A DNA stretch of 64,000 nt, from contig NZ_NOLJ01000005.1 in NCBI RefSeq assembly GCF_002246015.1, positions 592,589 through 656,588 on the forward strand, written 5' to 3'. A program made the translations under genes and the position numbers. Each line of letters starts with the position of its first letter. Position 1 is the stretch's first letter. Shown here piece after piece: positions 17,112-26,845 of this stretch. This stretch comes from Nostoc sp. 'Peltigera membranacea cyanobiont' 210A (GTDB lineage Bacteria > Cyanobacteriota > Cyanobacteriia > Cyanobacteriales > Nostocaceae). The notes below the pieces were generated by a model. That model was not told the DNA's origin. It saw nothing but the letters and a program-made list of their open reading frames with translations, and searched no databases.

Positions 17112-18422
17112 TTATCTTTCGATTTCATCTATTTCTTTGGGAACCCCCGCAGTTAACACCTCATGTCCCCCAGGTGTAACTAAGACATCATCCTCAATCC
17201 GAATGCCAATGCCAACCCATCGAGGATCGGTCTGTGGCTGGTCTTCTGCTAGTTTAGTATCTGGCACAATATATAGTCCCGGTTCCACTGTCAAAATTTG
17301 ACCTGGTTGTAAAATCTGTGGTTTATCTTCACCATGCTGATAAACACCGACATCATGGACATCTAAACCTAACCAATGACTGGTGCGGTGCATATAATAT
17401 GGTTTATATTTCTCTTCTTCAATTAACTGATCGATTTCACCTTTGAGAATGCCAAGTTCGACTAAACCTTCTGTGAGAACGCGCACTGCTGTATCATGAA
17501 CTAATTTGAAGGGATTACCTGGTTGGACTTGAGCGATCGCTTGTTTTTGCGCCTCCAAAACAATCTCATACAGTGTCTTTTGTTCTGGCGTAAATTTACC
17601 CCCGACAGGAAATGTCCGCGTAATATCGGAATTGTAATAACCATAAGCACAACCAGCATCAATTAGCAGTAATTCTCCATCCTGCATTTGACGATTATTC
17701 TCAATATAGTGCAGTACGCAAGCATTTACGCCAGAAGCCACAATGGAAGGATAAGCTGGCCCCATTCCACCCCGCACTCGAAAAATGCGTTCCATCTCCG
17801 CCTGGATTTCGTACTCATAACGTCCTGGTGCGGCAATTTCTTGGGCATAATTGTGTGCTTCAGTTGCGATCGCAGCTGCTTGACGCATCAATTCCAACTC
17901 AGCTTCGCTTTTGATCAATCTCATACTGTTGAGTACAGGGCCAGTATCTTCAATAGCGATCGGACCTGTACCGCGCTTCGGATAAGTCCGCAATAAACTT
18001 TGGTAATGTTTGAGGATTTGATCATTAAAATTGCGATCGCGTCCTAAGTGATAGTAAATCCGGCTGGCTTTTTCTAAATACTGCGGTAACTTTTCATCTA
18101 ACTCGCTAATCGGGTAAGCTTCATCAGCGCCATAAATTTCTTTGGCTGCATCTACCCCACAAAGATAACCAGTCCATACTTCCTTTTCGCGATCCTTCGG
18201 TTGGACAAACAGCACAAACCGGTGTTCTGAATGATGCGGCGCTAACACTGCTACTGCTTGTGGCTCATTAAAACCAGTCAAGTAAAAAAAATCACTTTCT
18301 TGGCGATAAACATACTCGACATCGTTGTGCATCACTGCCATTGGCGCACTGCGAAAAATGGCTGTCCCATCACCAATTTTTGCCATTAATTGCTCGCGAC
18401 GTTGCCGATATTCTGCTTGCAT
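17112..18422 (-). CDS. pepP: Xaa-Pro aminopeptidase (aminopeptidase P)
   Basis: A 436-residue M24-family metallopeptidase that removes N-terminal residues ahead of proline. It has the aminopeptidase-P N-terminal domain (about 1-140) and the pita-bread catalytic domain. The five metal ligands are present: Asp in LLIDAGCA, Asp in NSDITRTF, His in HWLGLDVHDVG, Glu in TVEPGLYI and Glu in RIEDDVLVT. Length is normal for the long PepP type. Probably cytoplasmic, as no signal peptide is seen. Convergent with the histidine kinase gene. Confidence 0.94.
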   Translation of the reverse strand: MQAEYRQRREQLMAKIGDGTAIFRSAPMAVMHNDVEYVYRQESDFFYLTGFNEPQAVAVLAPHHSEHRFVLFVQPKDREKEVWTGYLCGVDAAKEIYGADEAYPISELDEKLPQYLEKASRIYYHLGRDRNFNDQILKHYQSLLRTYPKRGTGPIAIEDTGPVLNSMRLIKSEAELELMRQAAAIATEAHNYAQEIAAPGRYEYEIQAEMERIFRVRGGMGPAYPSIVASGVNACVLHYIENNRQMQDGELLLIDAGCAYGYYNSDITRTFPVGGKFTPEQKTLYEIVLEAQKQAIAQVQPGNPFKLVHDTAVRVLTEGLVELGILKGEIDQLIEEEKYKPYYMHRTSHWLGLDVHDVGVYQHGEDKPQILQPGQILTVEPGLYIVPDTKLAEDQPQTDPRWVGIGIRIEDDVLVTPGGHEVLTAGVPKEIDEIER

Positions 18423-19109
18423 AGTTGATCTACTTCTAAAAGTATTGTGTTATTTTACACTTTTGGCAACTAGCAGATGCACAGATGATGCCTCTTAATA
18501 GTTGCTAATCTAAGTTATTCTAACCAATATTTGTTTCCACTTAAGTTATAAATCAGTGGAGAATAATCAATTATCTCGAAAGACTCAGATCCCCGACTTC
18601 TTAAAGAAGTCGGGGATCTTGTTGTTATCGAATAATTGAGGATATCCATGAAGTTAAATAAGTTTTAAACGTTTATTTTATACAAACTTTGTGATTTCAG
18701 ACATTTAACAATACATAGTAAAAAATATGTCTAATCAGCCCCTAATAAAAAAAGCGATCGCGTCTATTTTAATTAAGTCTGTCTAATTAAACATAAAATA
18801 AATGTCTGGTTCGTAGGTACATTTTTGATACAACCTTCAAATGTCAAAGAACATAGATAAAAAATGATTATTTTATCTATCAATAATCATATATAAATTA
18901 CAAAACATATTTTACAATTGTTTATATAGGACTTGAAAATTTTAGAATAATAGTTTAAAACAAACAAAGATTTATCTTCAAAGAGTGACATTAATAAATA
19001 AAAAATAGTTATAAAGAAATGTTGAAAACCAGGTAAATGTTATTTCGTTACAGAAAGAGATTGCCAAAAAAAGTTAAAAAAATATGGCAGCCAATAATAA
19101 AAATTCACC
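18423..19109. other. Long AT-rich intergenic region with one palindrome
   Basis: About 690 bp without a supported gene. A perfect palindrome (AGATCCCCGACTTCTT and its complement, 18587-18619) of a common cyanobacterial repeat type lies near the left side; the rest is very AT-rich. The length before the FG-GAP gene could reflect complex regulation. Confidence 0.55.
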
Positions 19110-20351
19110 ATGCCTGAAAATCAAAATTCCTCACCCTTAGGTTTGAATACATCTCGATTAGCATTAGATTCTTTTGAAAAATCACAAATCTTGACAGATT
19201 CTTTTAAGAGTTTAAATTATGATTTGGGGTTTGGAAATAAGAGTTCTTTTCTAGCACTAGAAAGTCAACCGGCAACTGTGCCTGTTAAAACGTCAGCAAA
19301 TCCCAATCCTAATCCATACTTAACTAGTGCGGCGATTACTCCTGACTTTAACGGTGATGGTAAAACAGACAAAGTTTGGGTCAATTCTTCAACAGGTGAG
19401 ATTATCATTCGGTTGATGGATGGAACAACAGTTGTCGAACAGGGTTCTTTGGGTCAATTTGATCTATCCGCCTATGATTACAAAATTGCTGACTTCAATG
19501 CTGATAGCAAAACCGACTTCTTATTACGCAATAAGACAACCGGTGAGAATAGCATTGTTCTGATGGATGGCACCAAAGTTGGTAGTGCGGCTGCTCTAAG
19601 TAGCGTCGATCCAGCCTGGAGTCCTCAGATTGGAGATTTCAACGGCGATCGCAAAACCGATATCTTCTGGCATAATACAACCACTGGTGAGAACGCTATT
19701 TGGGAGATGGATGGCACTACAGTTCTGAATGCAACTGTTTTAGACACTACAGACGCAGCGTATACTCCTACCATTGTTGATTTCGACGGCAATGGCAAGA
19801 GCGATATCTTCTGGCGCAATCAGACAACTGGCGATAACGTCGCTTGGTTTATGGATGGTACGCAAAAGACTGACTTTGCTCTACAATCACAAGATGCCGC
19901 CTGGACTTCTAGCCTTGGTGATTTCAACGGCGACTTTAAGACAGACATTCTGTGGAGAAACGCTCAAACAGGTGAGAACAAAGTTTGGACGATGAATGGT
20001 ATCTTAGTCACAGAAGGTGCTTTGGGTACACTTGACTCATCCTGGACTTCTAAAATTGGCGATTTCAATGGCGATGGCAAGACTGATATCTTCTGGCACA
20101 ATGGCACAACTGGTGAGAACACCGCTTGGTTGATGGATGGTACAACAGTTGCTACTGAAGCTTTCTTACCAGCTAATAACGCGGCCTTGACACCATCGCT
20201 TGGTGATTTCAACGGCGATGGCAAGACTGATATCTACTGGCGCGATCAGACAGCAGGTACAGACAACATTTGGACTATAAATGAAACGACAGCAGTTGAG
20301 ACTCCCATCAGCGACGCAGATAAGCTGACCGGAGAGTGGTATACTTTCTAA
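19110..20351 (+). CDS. FG-GAP/VCBS repeat protein, probable seven-bladed beta-propeller
   Basis: After an N-terminal segment of about 70 residues, the 413-residue protein consists of seven repeats of about 48 residues, each opening DFNGDGKTDIFW, followed by TTGEN and MDGT. The DxNxDGxxD loops are calcium-binding motifs of integrin-type FG-GAP/VCBS repeats, and seven copies match a closed propeller. Blade 4 has DFDGNGKSD and the last blade lacks the MDGT step. There is no visible signal peptide, although such proteins are usually extracellular; export by a type I system is possible, but no C-terminal glycine-rich RTX signal is seen. Confidence 0.87.
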   Translation: MPENQNSSPLGLNTSRLALDSFEKSQILTDSFKSLNYDLGFGNKSSFLALESQPATVPVKTSANPNPNPYLTSAAITPDFNGDGKTDKVWVNSSTGEIIIRLMDGTTVVEQGSLGQFDLSAYDYKIADFNADSKTDFLLRNKTTGENSIVLMDGTKVGSAAALSSVDPAWSPQIGDFNGDRKTDIFWHNTTTGENAIWEMDGTTVLNATVLDTTDAAYTPTIVDFDGNGKSDIFWRNQTTGDNVAWFMDGTQKTDFALQSQDAAWTSSLGDFNGDFKTDILWRNAQTGENKVWTMNGILVTEGALGTLDSSWTSKIGDFNGDGKTDIFWHNGTTGENTAWLMDGTTVATEAFLPANNAALTPSLGDFNGDGKTDIYWRDQTAGTDNIWTINETTAVETPISDADKLTGEWYTF

Positions 20352-20442
20352 AATCAGAATTCAGAATTCATCAGGTGGAGGCAGGAGTCATTATTCTCCC
20401 CCTGCTTCCCCTGCTTTTTTCCCAGTCCCCAATCCCCTTTAT

Positions 20443-21210
20443 TCAAAATTTGTAACTCAAAACCTGAATTTCCCCCTTTTCCGGCAATTTACCAGGGCTA
20501 ATGGAAATACTATCTTCATTGCTACGCCGCACTGGCATACCTTGCATCAGGGTCAGAAAATTATCCAATGGCGAAAGATCGCACTTAGCAGCATCAGCGG
20601 CTTGTGTGCGGTAATGAGTCGGAATCACTAACTTGGGATTTAAAACTTGAACAGCCTGCTTTGCTTCCTCAGCATTGTAGGCTTTTGCACTGCCTCCCAC
20701 TGGAATAAATGCCACATCGGGACGCCCCATCAAGATTTTTTGCTCAATAGAAATGGGTGCAGCGGCTCCGCCTAAGTGTAGGATATTAATTCCGCCTTGC
20801 TTCCAACTCCAAGCGGTATTTGAGCCAAACTGTTTACCACCTTTGCGATCGTGGTCTATAGCAACTCCTTGGAATTTAATGCCTTTAAACTCATAAACCC
20901 CTGGTTCGTAGATCAGTTTTGCATTTCCCGGTAGTACATCCACAGCACCTTCATCAAGCAGTTGGCTGCTAATCAGTACCAAATCTGCTGCAACTTTTGG
21001 GGGACGATACTTAGCAGTACAGCCAACCGTCCGAAATGGATTGACGAGAACTTTCGCACCACCACCAGTAAAAAGAAAACAAGTATGACCCAACCACTTA
21101 ACTGATAAACCGCTAGATTGTGCGTCAGCTTGAGATTCAGAACCCAAGGTAGTAACCAAAGCTGTTACCAACCCCGCCCCAGCATAGCCCATCAACTGTC
21201 GTCGTTTCAT
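20443..21210 (-). CDS. Exported metallo-beta-lactamase-fold protein lacking the His metal motif
   Basis: The 255-residue protein has a twin-arginine-like signal (MKRRQLMGYAGAG, then a hydrophobic segment, cleavage near ADA). The fold follows the UlaG-like MBL pattern (VKWLGHTCFLF, LVNPF, ADLVLISS, VAIDHDRKG, ILHLGGA, VIPTHYRT). Where active members have THxHxDH this one has ISSQLLDEG, so the zinc-binding histidines are missing and it is probably not a classic metallohydrolase. It starts 3 bp after the stop of trpG, so the two are probably co-transcribed. Confidence 0.82.
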   Translation of the reverse strand: MKRRQLMGYAGAGLVTALVTTLGSESQADAQSSGLSVKWLGHTCFLFTGGGAKVLVNPFRTVGCTAKYRPPKVAADLVLISSQLLDEGAVDVLPGNAKLIYEPGVYEFKGIKFQGVAIDHDRKGGKQFGSNTAWSWKQGGINILHLGGAAAPISIEQKILMGRPDVAFIPVGGSAKAYNAEEAKQAVQVLNPKLVIPTHYRTQAADAAKCDLSPLDNFLTLMQGMPVRRSNEDSISISPGKLPEKGEIQVLSYKF

Positions 21211-21213
21211 TAA

Positions 21214-21813
21214 TTATGCTCTTGACTGTAACTGTTCCAGAAAATTTCGCAATAACTGTTTTCCTGAAGCTGTCAGGACACTCTCTGGGTGAAACTGGAC
21301 GCCCTGAATGTGAGGATAGTTCCGATGTCGCACTCCCATAATGGTGTTATCTTCAACCCAAGCGGTGATTTCTAACACATCTGGGCAAGTCTCACGTTCG
21401 ATTACCAAACTATGATACCTAGTGGCGATTAGAGGATTTTCTAATCCCCGGAAAACTCCCACTCCAGTGTGAGACACCTGAGAGGTTTTGCCATGCATCA
21501 ACTCTGGAGCAGGAATTATTTTACCACCGAATACTTGACCAATGCTTTGATGTCCCAAACAAACACCCAAAATTGGTAATTCTTGTCCTAGCTGTTCAAT
21601 CAATTCTAAAGAAATACCAGCATCTTCCGGGCGACCAGGCCCAGGAGAAATAACCACAGCTTCCGGTTTTAATGCCCGAATCTCATCTAAGGATATCTTG
21701 TCGTTACGAAAAACTTTAATATCATCTGCCACTGGGAACTCTGATGCCAATTCTCCCAGGTACTGCACTAAGTTATATGTAAAACTATCGTAATTGTCTA
21801 TAACTATAATCAA
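21214..21813 (-). CDS. trpG: Anthranilate/aminodeoxychorismate synthase glutaminase subunit
   Basis: A 199-residue class-I glutamine amidotransferase that supplies ammonia to anthranilate synthase (tryptophan) and perhaps to aminodeoxychorismate synthase (folate). The catalytic Cys is in GVCLGHQ; the His and Glu partners are in QFHPES. The conserved start MIIVIDNYDSFTYNL begins at TTG 21813, with AGGAG nine bases upstream; no in-frame ATG or GTG fits, so TTG initiation is well supported. It lies downstream of dgkA on the same strand and 3 bp before the MBL-fold gene. Confidence 0.93.
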   Translation of the reverse strand: MIIVIDNYDSFTYNLVQYLGELASEFPVADDIKVFRNDKISLDEIRALKPEAVVISPGPGRPEDAGISLELIEQLGQELPILGVCLGHQSIGQVFGGKIIPAPELMHGKTSQVSHTGVGVFRGLENPLIATRYHSLVIERETCPDVLEITAWVEDNTIMGVRHRNYPHIQGVQFHPESVLTASGKQLLRNFLEQLQSRA

Positions 21814-22128
21814 AGCTCATCACTCCTGGTTTTTACCACTCATCAGTTGTAAAAAGCATAGATAAGTATCTCATGCTATTTGTTCGTTAGGTGTAAAAAT
21901 AACGCTGACGTAGACACGTAAATATAAAGCGGCTACTCTGCGGCCACTTTCTAAAGATTACCAAGTAATCCTTTAGCCAGGATGCAAGTCCCTAAGCGTA
22001 GACCGTCGTAGACATCGCACGACTTAAATTTTGAATATATTCTGCAAAGGGGATTCGGACAGAGTGTGATTCTCTTAGTGAGTCACTCACGGATGCCTGC
22101 GGTTTTTGCTAGCCGACGCAAATTACCT
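21814..22128. other. Intergenic region between dgkA and trpG
   Basis: About 315 bp with no supported gene or strong hairpin. It may include a promoter for the trpG unit. Confidence 0.45.
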
Positions 22129-22584
22129 TTACAAAGCCGATATAATCAACGTTACCAGAGGAGGGAGCAATAGCGTACCTGCTACTAACATCGCTACGAA
22201 AGCAGAGACAAGCACTGCACCAGCCGCGCAATCTTTAGCAATTTTTGCCAAATCATGGTATGTCTGCTTAACGGTTAAGTCCACAACGGACTCGATCGCT
22301 GTATTGAGTAACTCTAATGCCAAAACTAAACCACTAGTTATACCAATTACCGCTATTTCTACCGCTTGCAGATGCAAGAAAACGCTTAAAGCGATCGCCA
22401 TTGCACAAACACTTACATGGATGCGAAAATTACGTTGAGTTTGAAAACTATAGCTGATTCCAGCCCAGGCATATTTAAAACTAACAAATAAATTAGAGGC
22501 TACTTTCCAGGAGAATTCCCGTTCGTTAGACACTAGTGTTTGTAACGAGGTAGGCGTTGGTGATGGAGAAATTTTTTGGGACAT
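22129..22584 (-). CDS. dgkA: Diacylglycerol kinase / undecaprenol kinase family protein
   Basis: A 151-residue integral membrane kinase of the prokaryotic DgkA family, which phosphorylates diacylglycerol or undecaprenol. The signature ELLNTAIESVVD with its two Glu and Asn is intact, followed by KDCAAGAVL. Three membrane helices are visible in residues 55-150, and a polar N-terminal extension of about 30 residues precedes the core. It lies between ybeY and trpG on the same strand, an order I associate with cyanobacteria. Confidence 0.9.
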   Translation of the reverse strand: MSQKISPSPTPTSLQTLVSNEREFSWKVASNLFVSFKYAWAGISYSFQTQRNFRIHVSVCAMAIALSVFLHLQAVEIAVIGITSGLVLALELLNTAIESVVDLTVKQTYHDLAKIAKDCAAGAVLVSAFVAMLVAGTLLLPPLVTLIISAL

Positions 22585-22737
22585 AGACTTAAAAACACAA
22601 GAACAGAGTTGCTACAGTGGGAATATTCGCCGATCTTAATGGCAGAATTAACTTTGAGGCAATCTTTAGGCAATTTTCCACAGAAGTATTATAAAAGTAT
22701 TACCCAAAATTGACATTAAGAGATACATCAGCTACTA

Positions 22738-23271
22738 CTATTCCATGTCAATAGCAATACCTATTGCATTCAGCAATCCCACTTGCTGTTTTAACATTCG
22801 CTCCAAACTTTTTTCATCAGGATGATCCCAGCCCAACAGATGCAATAAACCGTGAGCAGCTAACCAGGCTAGCTCGGTTGGTAAGCTGTGTTCCTGTTGT
22901 TGAGCTTGGCGTTGTGCTGTATCTAGAGACACAATAATATCACCTAAGTATAATGGTACAGAGGCAAGCATTTCTTTGCTTTGAGGAAAATCCACCTCCA
23001 AAGCAGCAAAGGCTAAAACGTCTGTCGGCTTATTTTGCTGACGATATTGAGCATTCAGTTCTTGAATTTGCAAGTCATCTGTCAAACGCAGCCCGATTTC
23101 ATAACTTGGCGCTGGTGGAATCTGAGGCTGAAGAATTTCCAACCAGTGATTAAACCAGTTTTCCCAAGTTTCAGGGGTAATTCGGGCATCAGTCTCGTCA
23201 ATTTTTACAGATGTTGTCGGGGACAACTCATAAAAATACTCCTCCACATATAGTTCAACTCTCAGGGGCAC
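22738..23271 (-). CDS. ybeY: Endoribonuclease YbeY
   Basis: A 177-residue UPF0054-family zinc-dependent endoribonuclease used in rRNA maturation and ribosome quality control. The metal site HGLLHLLGWDH is intact, as is the preceding block QYRQQNKPTDVLAFA. It starts at GTG 23271 with AGGAG five bases upstream. A 36-residue N-terminal extension is typical of cyanobacterial homologues. It is 33 bp after the DUF3285 gene, so probably in one transcript with it. Confidence 0.92.
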   Translation of the reverse strand: MPLRVELYVEEYFYELSPTTSVKIDETDARITPETWENWFNHWLEILQPQIPPAPSYEIGLRLTDDLQIQELNAQYRQQNKPTDVLAFAALEVDFPQSKEMLASVPLYLGDIIVSLDTAQRQAQQQEHSLPTELAWLAAHGLLHLLGWDHPDEKSLERMLKQQVGLLNAIGIAIDME

Positions 23272-23304
23272 ACAGTCTCCTTGTCTGAGGTTTACGATTT
23301 GTCG

Positions 23305-23460
23305 TTAATGAGTGAGGTAAGCAAGACCAACAAGCAGAGCTAAAAGCCCTACAGCAGTCAATCCAAAATGCTTTAGGGAAGTTCCACCCTTCCGCACCAT
23401 GTTTCGCATGGCGAGTTTGACGTAGCTAGGTTGAGGTTCTGTTGAAGGTGAGTTGCTCAT
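23305..23460 (-). CDS. Small single-span membrane protein, DUF3285 family
   Basis: I start it at ATG 23460 (MSNSPSTEPQ); longer frames are not supported. The 51-residue protein matches the cyanobacterial DUF3285 pattern: PSYVKLAMRNMVRKGG in the middle and a C-terminal membrane span ending LVGLAYLTH. Function is unknown. It lies between prfB and ybeY, with short gaps. Confidence 0.85.
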   Translation of the reverse strand: MSNSPSTEPQPSYVKLAMRNMVRKGGTSLKHFGLTAVGLLALLVGLAYLTH

Positions 23461-23534
23461 AGTTATTTGTCTACAGACTCTTTTATAACTGTAACAGTTG
23501 GTCTGGGATAGAATTGCGATCGCCAATATATTGC

Positions 23535-23566
23535 TAAGGCGTTCCTTAGTGAAACGCCTTAGCAAT
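23535..23566. terminator. Hairpin after prfB
   Basis: GCTAAGGCGTT pairs with AACGCCTTAGC in the gap after prfB. It lacks a good T-run on the minus strand, so it may be a weak terminator or a processing site. Confidence 0.45.
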
Positions 23567-23590
23567 CGGGGTGTTATGCAACGAGTGCCT

Positions 23591-24713
23591 CTATGCTGGA
23601 GTATTTTCTACCAGTTTATTTTCTTGGCGCAGATAAGCTTGGATGAATGTATCAAGTTCGCCATTCATCACATCGCCAATCCCTGTTGTTTCCGTGCTTG
23701 TACGCAAATCTTTCACCATTTGGTAAGGGTGAAACACATAGTTACGGATTTGGTTTCCCCAAGAGGCTTCCACCATATCGCCACGAATTTCGGCAATTTC
23801 TTGGGCACGTTGCTCTTTAGCTATGACCAACAGTTTTGCTTTGAGGCGATTTAGGGCTTTTTCTTTATTTTGCAGCTGCGATCGCTCTTCTGTACAGCGC
23901 ACGGCAAGACCTGTGGGAAGGTGAACAATCCGCACCGCAGTTTCTACCTTGTTGACATTTTGACCACCTTTACCACCAGAACGAGTTGTGGTGATTTCCA
24001 AATCTTTGTCTGGAATATCTAATTGCACAGAGTTATCAATCTGCGGCATCACTTCCACCCCTGCAAAACTGGTTTGTCGCTTACCGTTAGCATTAAAAGG
24101 TGAAATCCGCACTAAGCGATGTGTACCCATCTCCGATCGCAAGTAACCATAGGCATAACGACCAGTAATTTCTAGGGTTGCCGATTTTATTCCGGCTTCA
24201 TCACCCTCCGACTCTTCAGCTAAAGTTACCTTATAGCCGTGAGCTTCACCCCAACGGGTGTACATCCGCATCAGCATAAATGCCCAGTCTTGAGCATCTG
24301 TGCCACCAGCACCAGCACTAATCGTTAGTACAGCACCTTCCGCATCATAGGGGCCAGAAAGTAACTGTTGTAACTCCCACTGATCTAGGTCACGATTCAG
24401 TTTAGTGATGGTAGATTCCGCTTCTTGGAGTAGTGCCTCATCGGTTTCTAACTCCAATAACTCAACAACTGCTTTAGTATCTTCCAGATTGGTCTGCCAG
24501 CGATCGTATTGCTGAAGATGGGCTTTCAGGTCGTTGAGTTCTTGCAGCGTTTGTTGCGCTTGGGCTTGCTCATTCCAAAATTCTGGTTGAGCAGATATTT
24601 TTTCGAGGTCTTGAATTTTGGCTGTCAGTGCAGGTACGTCAAAGATAGTCCTGGGTTTTACCCAGGCGGCCAGACAACGTTTCGATTTCGCGTTTAAGTT
24701 CTAGGACATCCAT
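23591..24713 (-). CDS. prfB: Peptide chain release factor 2, with programmed +1 frameshift
   Basis: Translation starts at ATG 24713 and meets an in-frame TGA at codon 25 (24641-24639) in the context TAT CTT TGA C, with AGGA just upstream. A +1 shift at CTT joins it to the long frame, as in the autoregulated prfB of most bacteria, giving about 373 residues. RF2 reads UGA and UAA stop codons. The SPF recognition tripeptide (RISPFNA) and the catalytic GGQ (SGGKGGQNVNK) are both present. A GGQ-less paralogue lies 116 bp upstream on the same strand; DUF3285, ybeY and dgkA follow. Confidence 0.95.
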
Positions 24714-24829
24714 AATGCTTGTTTAATGATAGATAGAGCGCTTTGGATTAAAAAATTGCTCTTTATTCTACTTATGTTTCTTGATTTTAGCTGTAATTGG
24801 GCAAATTTTTTCTGCACTAGTGACAAAAG

Positions 24830-25985
24830 TTACTTGAAATTATCAAGTGCTTCTTTACCCACTGAAGTAGTGTGATTTAGCTGTTGCAGATAGGCTTTGA
24901 TAAACAAATCAATCTTACCGTCTAATACCTCTGTCGCAGCAGGTGTTTCGACATTGGTACGTAAATCTTTCACCTTGGTGTAAGGATGCAAGATATATTC
25001 ACGGATGAGCTTGCTGGATAAAGATTTTATTAGCCGAGGTTGAATTTTGTCAATCTGGACACCTTGGGCTAGTGCGTAGGCGTAGCCAGCCGTAGGCATC
25101 GCAAACAGTTTACTCTTGAGAATAGCTAAGGCTTTCTCTTTGTTTTGCATTTGACTGCGTTCTTGGTCGCAGAATACACTAATTCCCGTAGGAATGTGAA
25201 CCACCTTTACCCATGTTTCGGAGTGATTGATATTCCTGCTATTGCTGTGCCACCTAGTTATTTCCAAATCCTTCTCTGGAATCTGCCACTCAACGGACTC
25301 ACCCAATATTGGGAGAACTTCTACACTAGCTAAACTCGTCCGCAAGCTGTTAGTAGCATCAAAGGGCGATATTTGCTGTAGTTGATGTGTGCCTGTTTCT
25401 GATTTGAGGTAGCCGTATGCACAACTTGCTGTAATTTCTAAGGTTGCATACTTAATTCCGCCCTCATTTCCATCAGAAATCTCTACTACATCCAATTGAT
25501 AATTGTGGCTTTTTCCCCAACGCCAGTACATTTGCAGCAACATATATGCCCAATATTGAGCATCTGAAGCATCAACCTCAGCAGTAATAGTGAGTAATGC
25601 ACCTTTTTGGTCGTGGGGGCCAGACAATAATTGTCGTATTTCTGCTGTTTCGAGTTCTTGTTGGAGTTGGGTAAGGTTGCTTTGCACCTCTTGCCACAAT
25701 TGCTCATCGGCTGATAATTCCAACAATTCCAATGCAGCCTTGATATCTTCTAGAATCGAACACCAGCGCTGATATTCCTGATGCTTGTAGAATATGGAGT
25801 ATTCAATTTCTTGAAGTACTTCATAAGCACGGGTTGGATTATTCCAAAAATCCGGTTGAGCAATTACTTGATGTAAGTATTGAATTCTTGCAGTCAAATA
25901 TTGGATGTCAAAGACAGTCCTCAGCCTTACCCAAGATATTAGACAACCTTTCTACTTCAATTTTGATATTTAAGAGTTCAAGCAT
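24830..25985 (-). CDS. RF2-like protein lacking GGQ, with conserved +1 frameshift site
   Basis: This is a diverged copy of prfB, about 384 residues after frameshifting. ATG 25985 opens a frame that stops at TGA, codon 26 (25910-25908), in the context TGT CTT TGA C; a +1 shift enters the long frame, as in true prfB. The domains align along the full length, and SPF is kept (QISPFDA), but the catalytic loop reads HSNSRNINHSETW in place of SGGKGGQNVNKVET, so GGQ is gone and peptide release is not expected. A short palindromic repeat encodes an in-frame insert near YAYALAQG. The frame is otherwise intact, so the gene appears to be kept for another role, such as RNA or ribosome binding. Confidence 0.88.
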
Positions 25986-26040
25986 AGTTTTGCTCACTTG
26001 AGGCTGAACTTATCTACATATTCTACTATTAAAACGATGA

Positions 26041-26079
26041 AAAAACCGTGGGTGCTAAAAATTTAACCACGGTTTTTAC
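26041..26079 (-). terminator. Rho-independent-type terminator
   Basis: AAAAACCGTGG pairs with CCACGGTTTTT, giving a T-run on the minus strand, 40 bp after the Bax-inhibitor-1 gene. Confidence 0.75.
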
Positions 26080-26116
26080 TTTATAAAACTTGACTTTTGT
26101 TAGCGCCTATAGACAA

Positions 26117-26845
26117 TTAATCGCGGCCATTGATGGCAATTAGCAACCGCAAGATAAAGACGAACAAGTTGATGTAAGTTAAGTACATCGACAAAGCAGC
26201 AGGCAGATATTGGTCATCGCTGTAAGTGCGGGGCAAGATGTAGAAATCAACTACAGAAACCCCAACAAACAGGAATACTCCTAAACCGGAGATGGCGATT
26301 TCTAACCAATTTGGCGTGTAAACACCAAACATAGCAAAGCCGAATTGGGCAAGACACACAACCACCAAGGCAATGACACCAAGATTAATGGTTTTCGTCA
26401 AAGCCATCCCGTCTTGTTCAGAAAGATTTGAACCAATTTGACGGGCAGCAATAAAGGTGACACCACAACCAAGGGCAGCTAACCCAATGCCTTGAATGCC
26501 AACACCTTGGGATCTCAAAGCGACAAATATCAAGCCACTGAGAGTATATCCAGACAACAGGCTGTAAGTTGCCAACAGGGGTAGTGCAAGTCCCTTGTTA
26601 CCTTTCTGGGCAACATTTTGGGCAACAAAGAACAAAATTAACTCCAAAATCACCGCACCAATGAAGGTGGGAAAGAATATTTCGGGGGTAGTACGGATAA
26701 CTCCTAAACCGCCGTAGGTTCCTAATGCCGTTAGCACCAATCCACCACCGACGTAGGGGAGGGCGTTGGCAATCACGTTTGGGCCAACGAGGGCGTGAGA
26801 TTTAGCCTCACGGATAGCTTCACGAAAATTACTGGTATTGCTCAT
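26117..26845 (-). CDS. Bax inhibitor-1/YccA (TMBIM) family membrane protein
   Basis: The 242-residue protein has seven membrane spans and the TMBIM layout, ending in a span with a C-terminal NLFVFILRLLIAINGRD; the acidic residues in the last spans are those linked to the pH-gated Ca2+ leak in this family. Bacterial members modulate ion leak or interact with FtsH. It is a single-gene unit with its own terminator. Confidence 0.9.
   Translation of the reverse strand: MSNTSNFREAIREAKSHALVGPNVIANALPYVGGGLVLTALGTYGGLGVIRTTPEIFFPTFIGAVILELILFFVAQNVAQKGNKGLALPLLATYSLLSGYTLSGLIFVALRSQGVGIQGIGLAALGCGVTFIAARQIGSNLSEQDGMALTKTINLGVIALVVVCLAQFGFAMFGVYTPNWLEIAISGLGVFLFVGVSVVDFYILPRTYSDDQYLPAALSMYLTYINLFVFILRLLIAINGRD

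Noticed and set aside
24639..24713. prfB and its paralogue as genes broken by sequencing errors
   Set aside because: Both breaks lie at the known CTT TGA C recoding site near codon 25, so a programmed frameshift is the better explanation.
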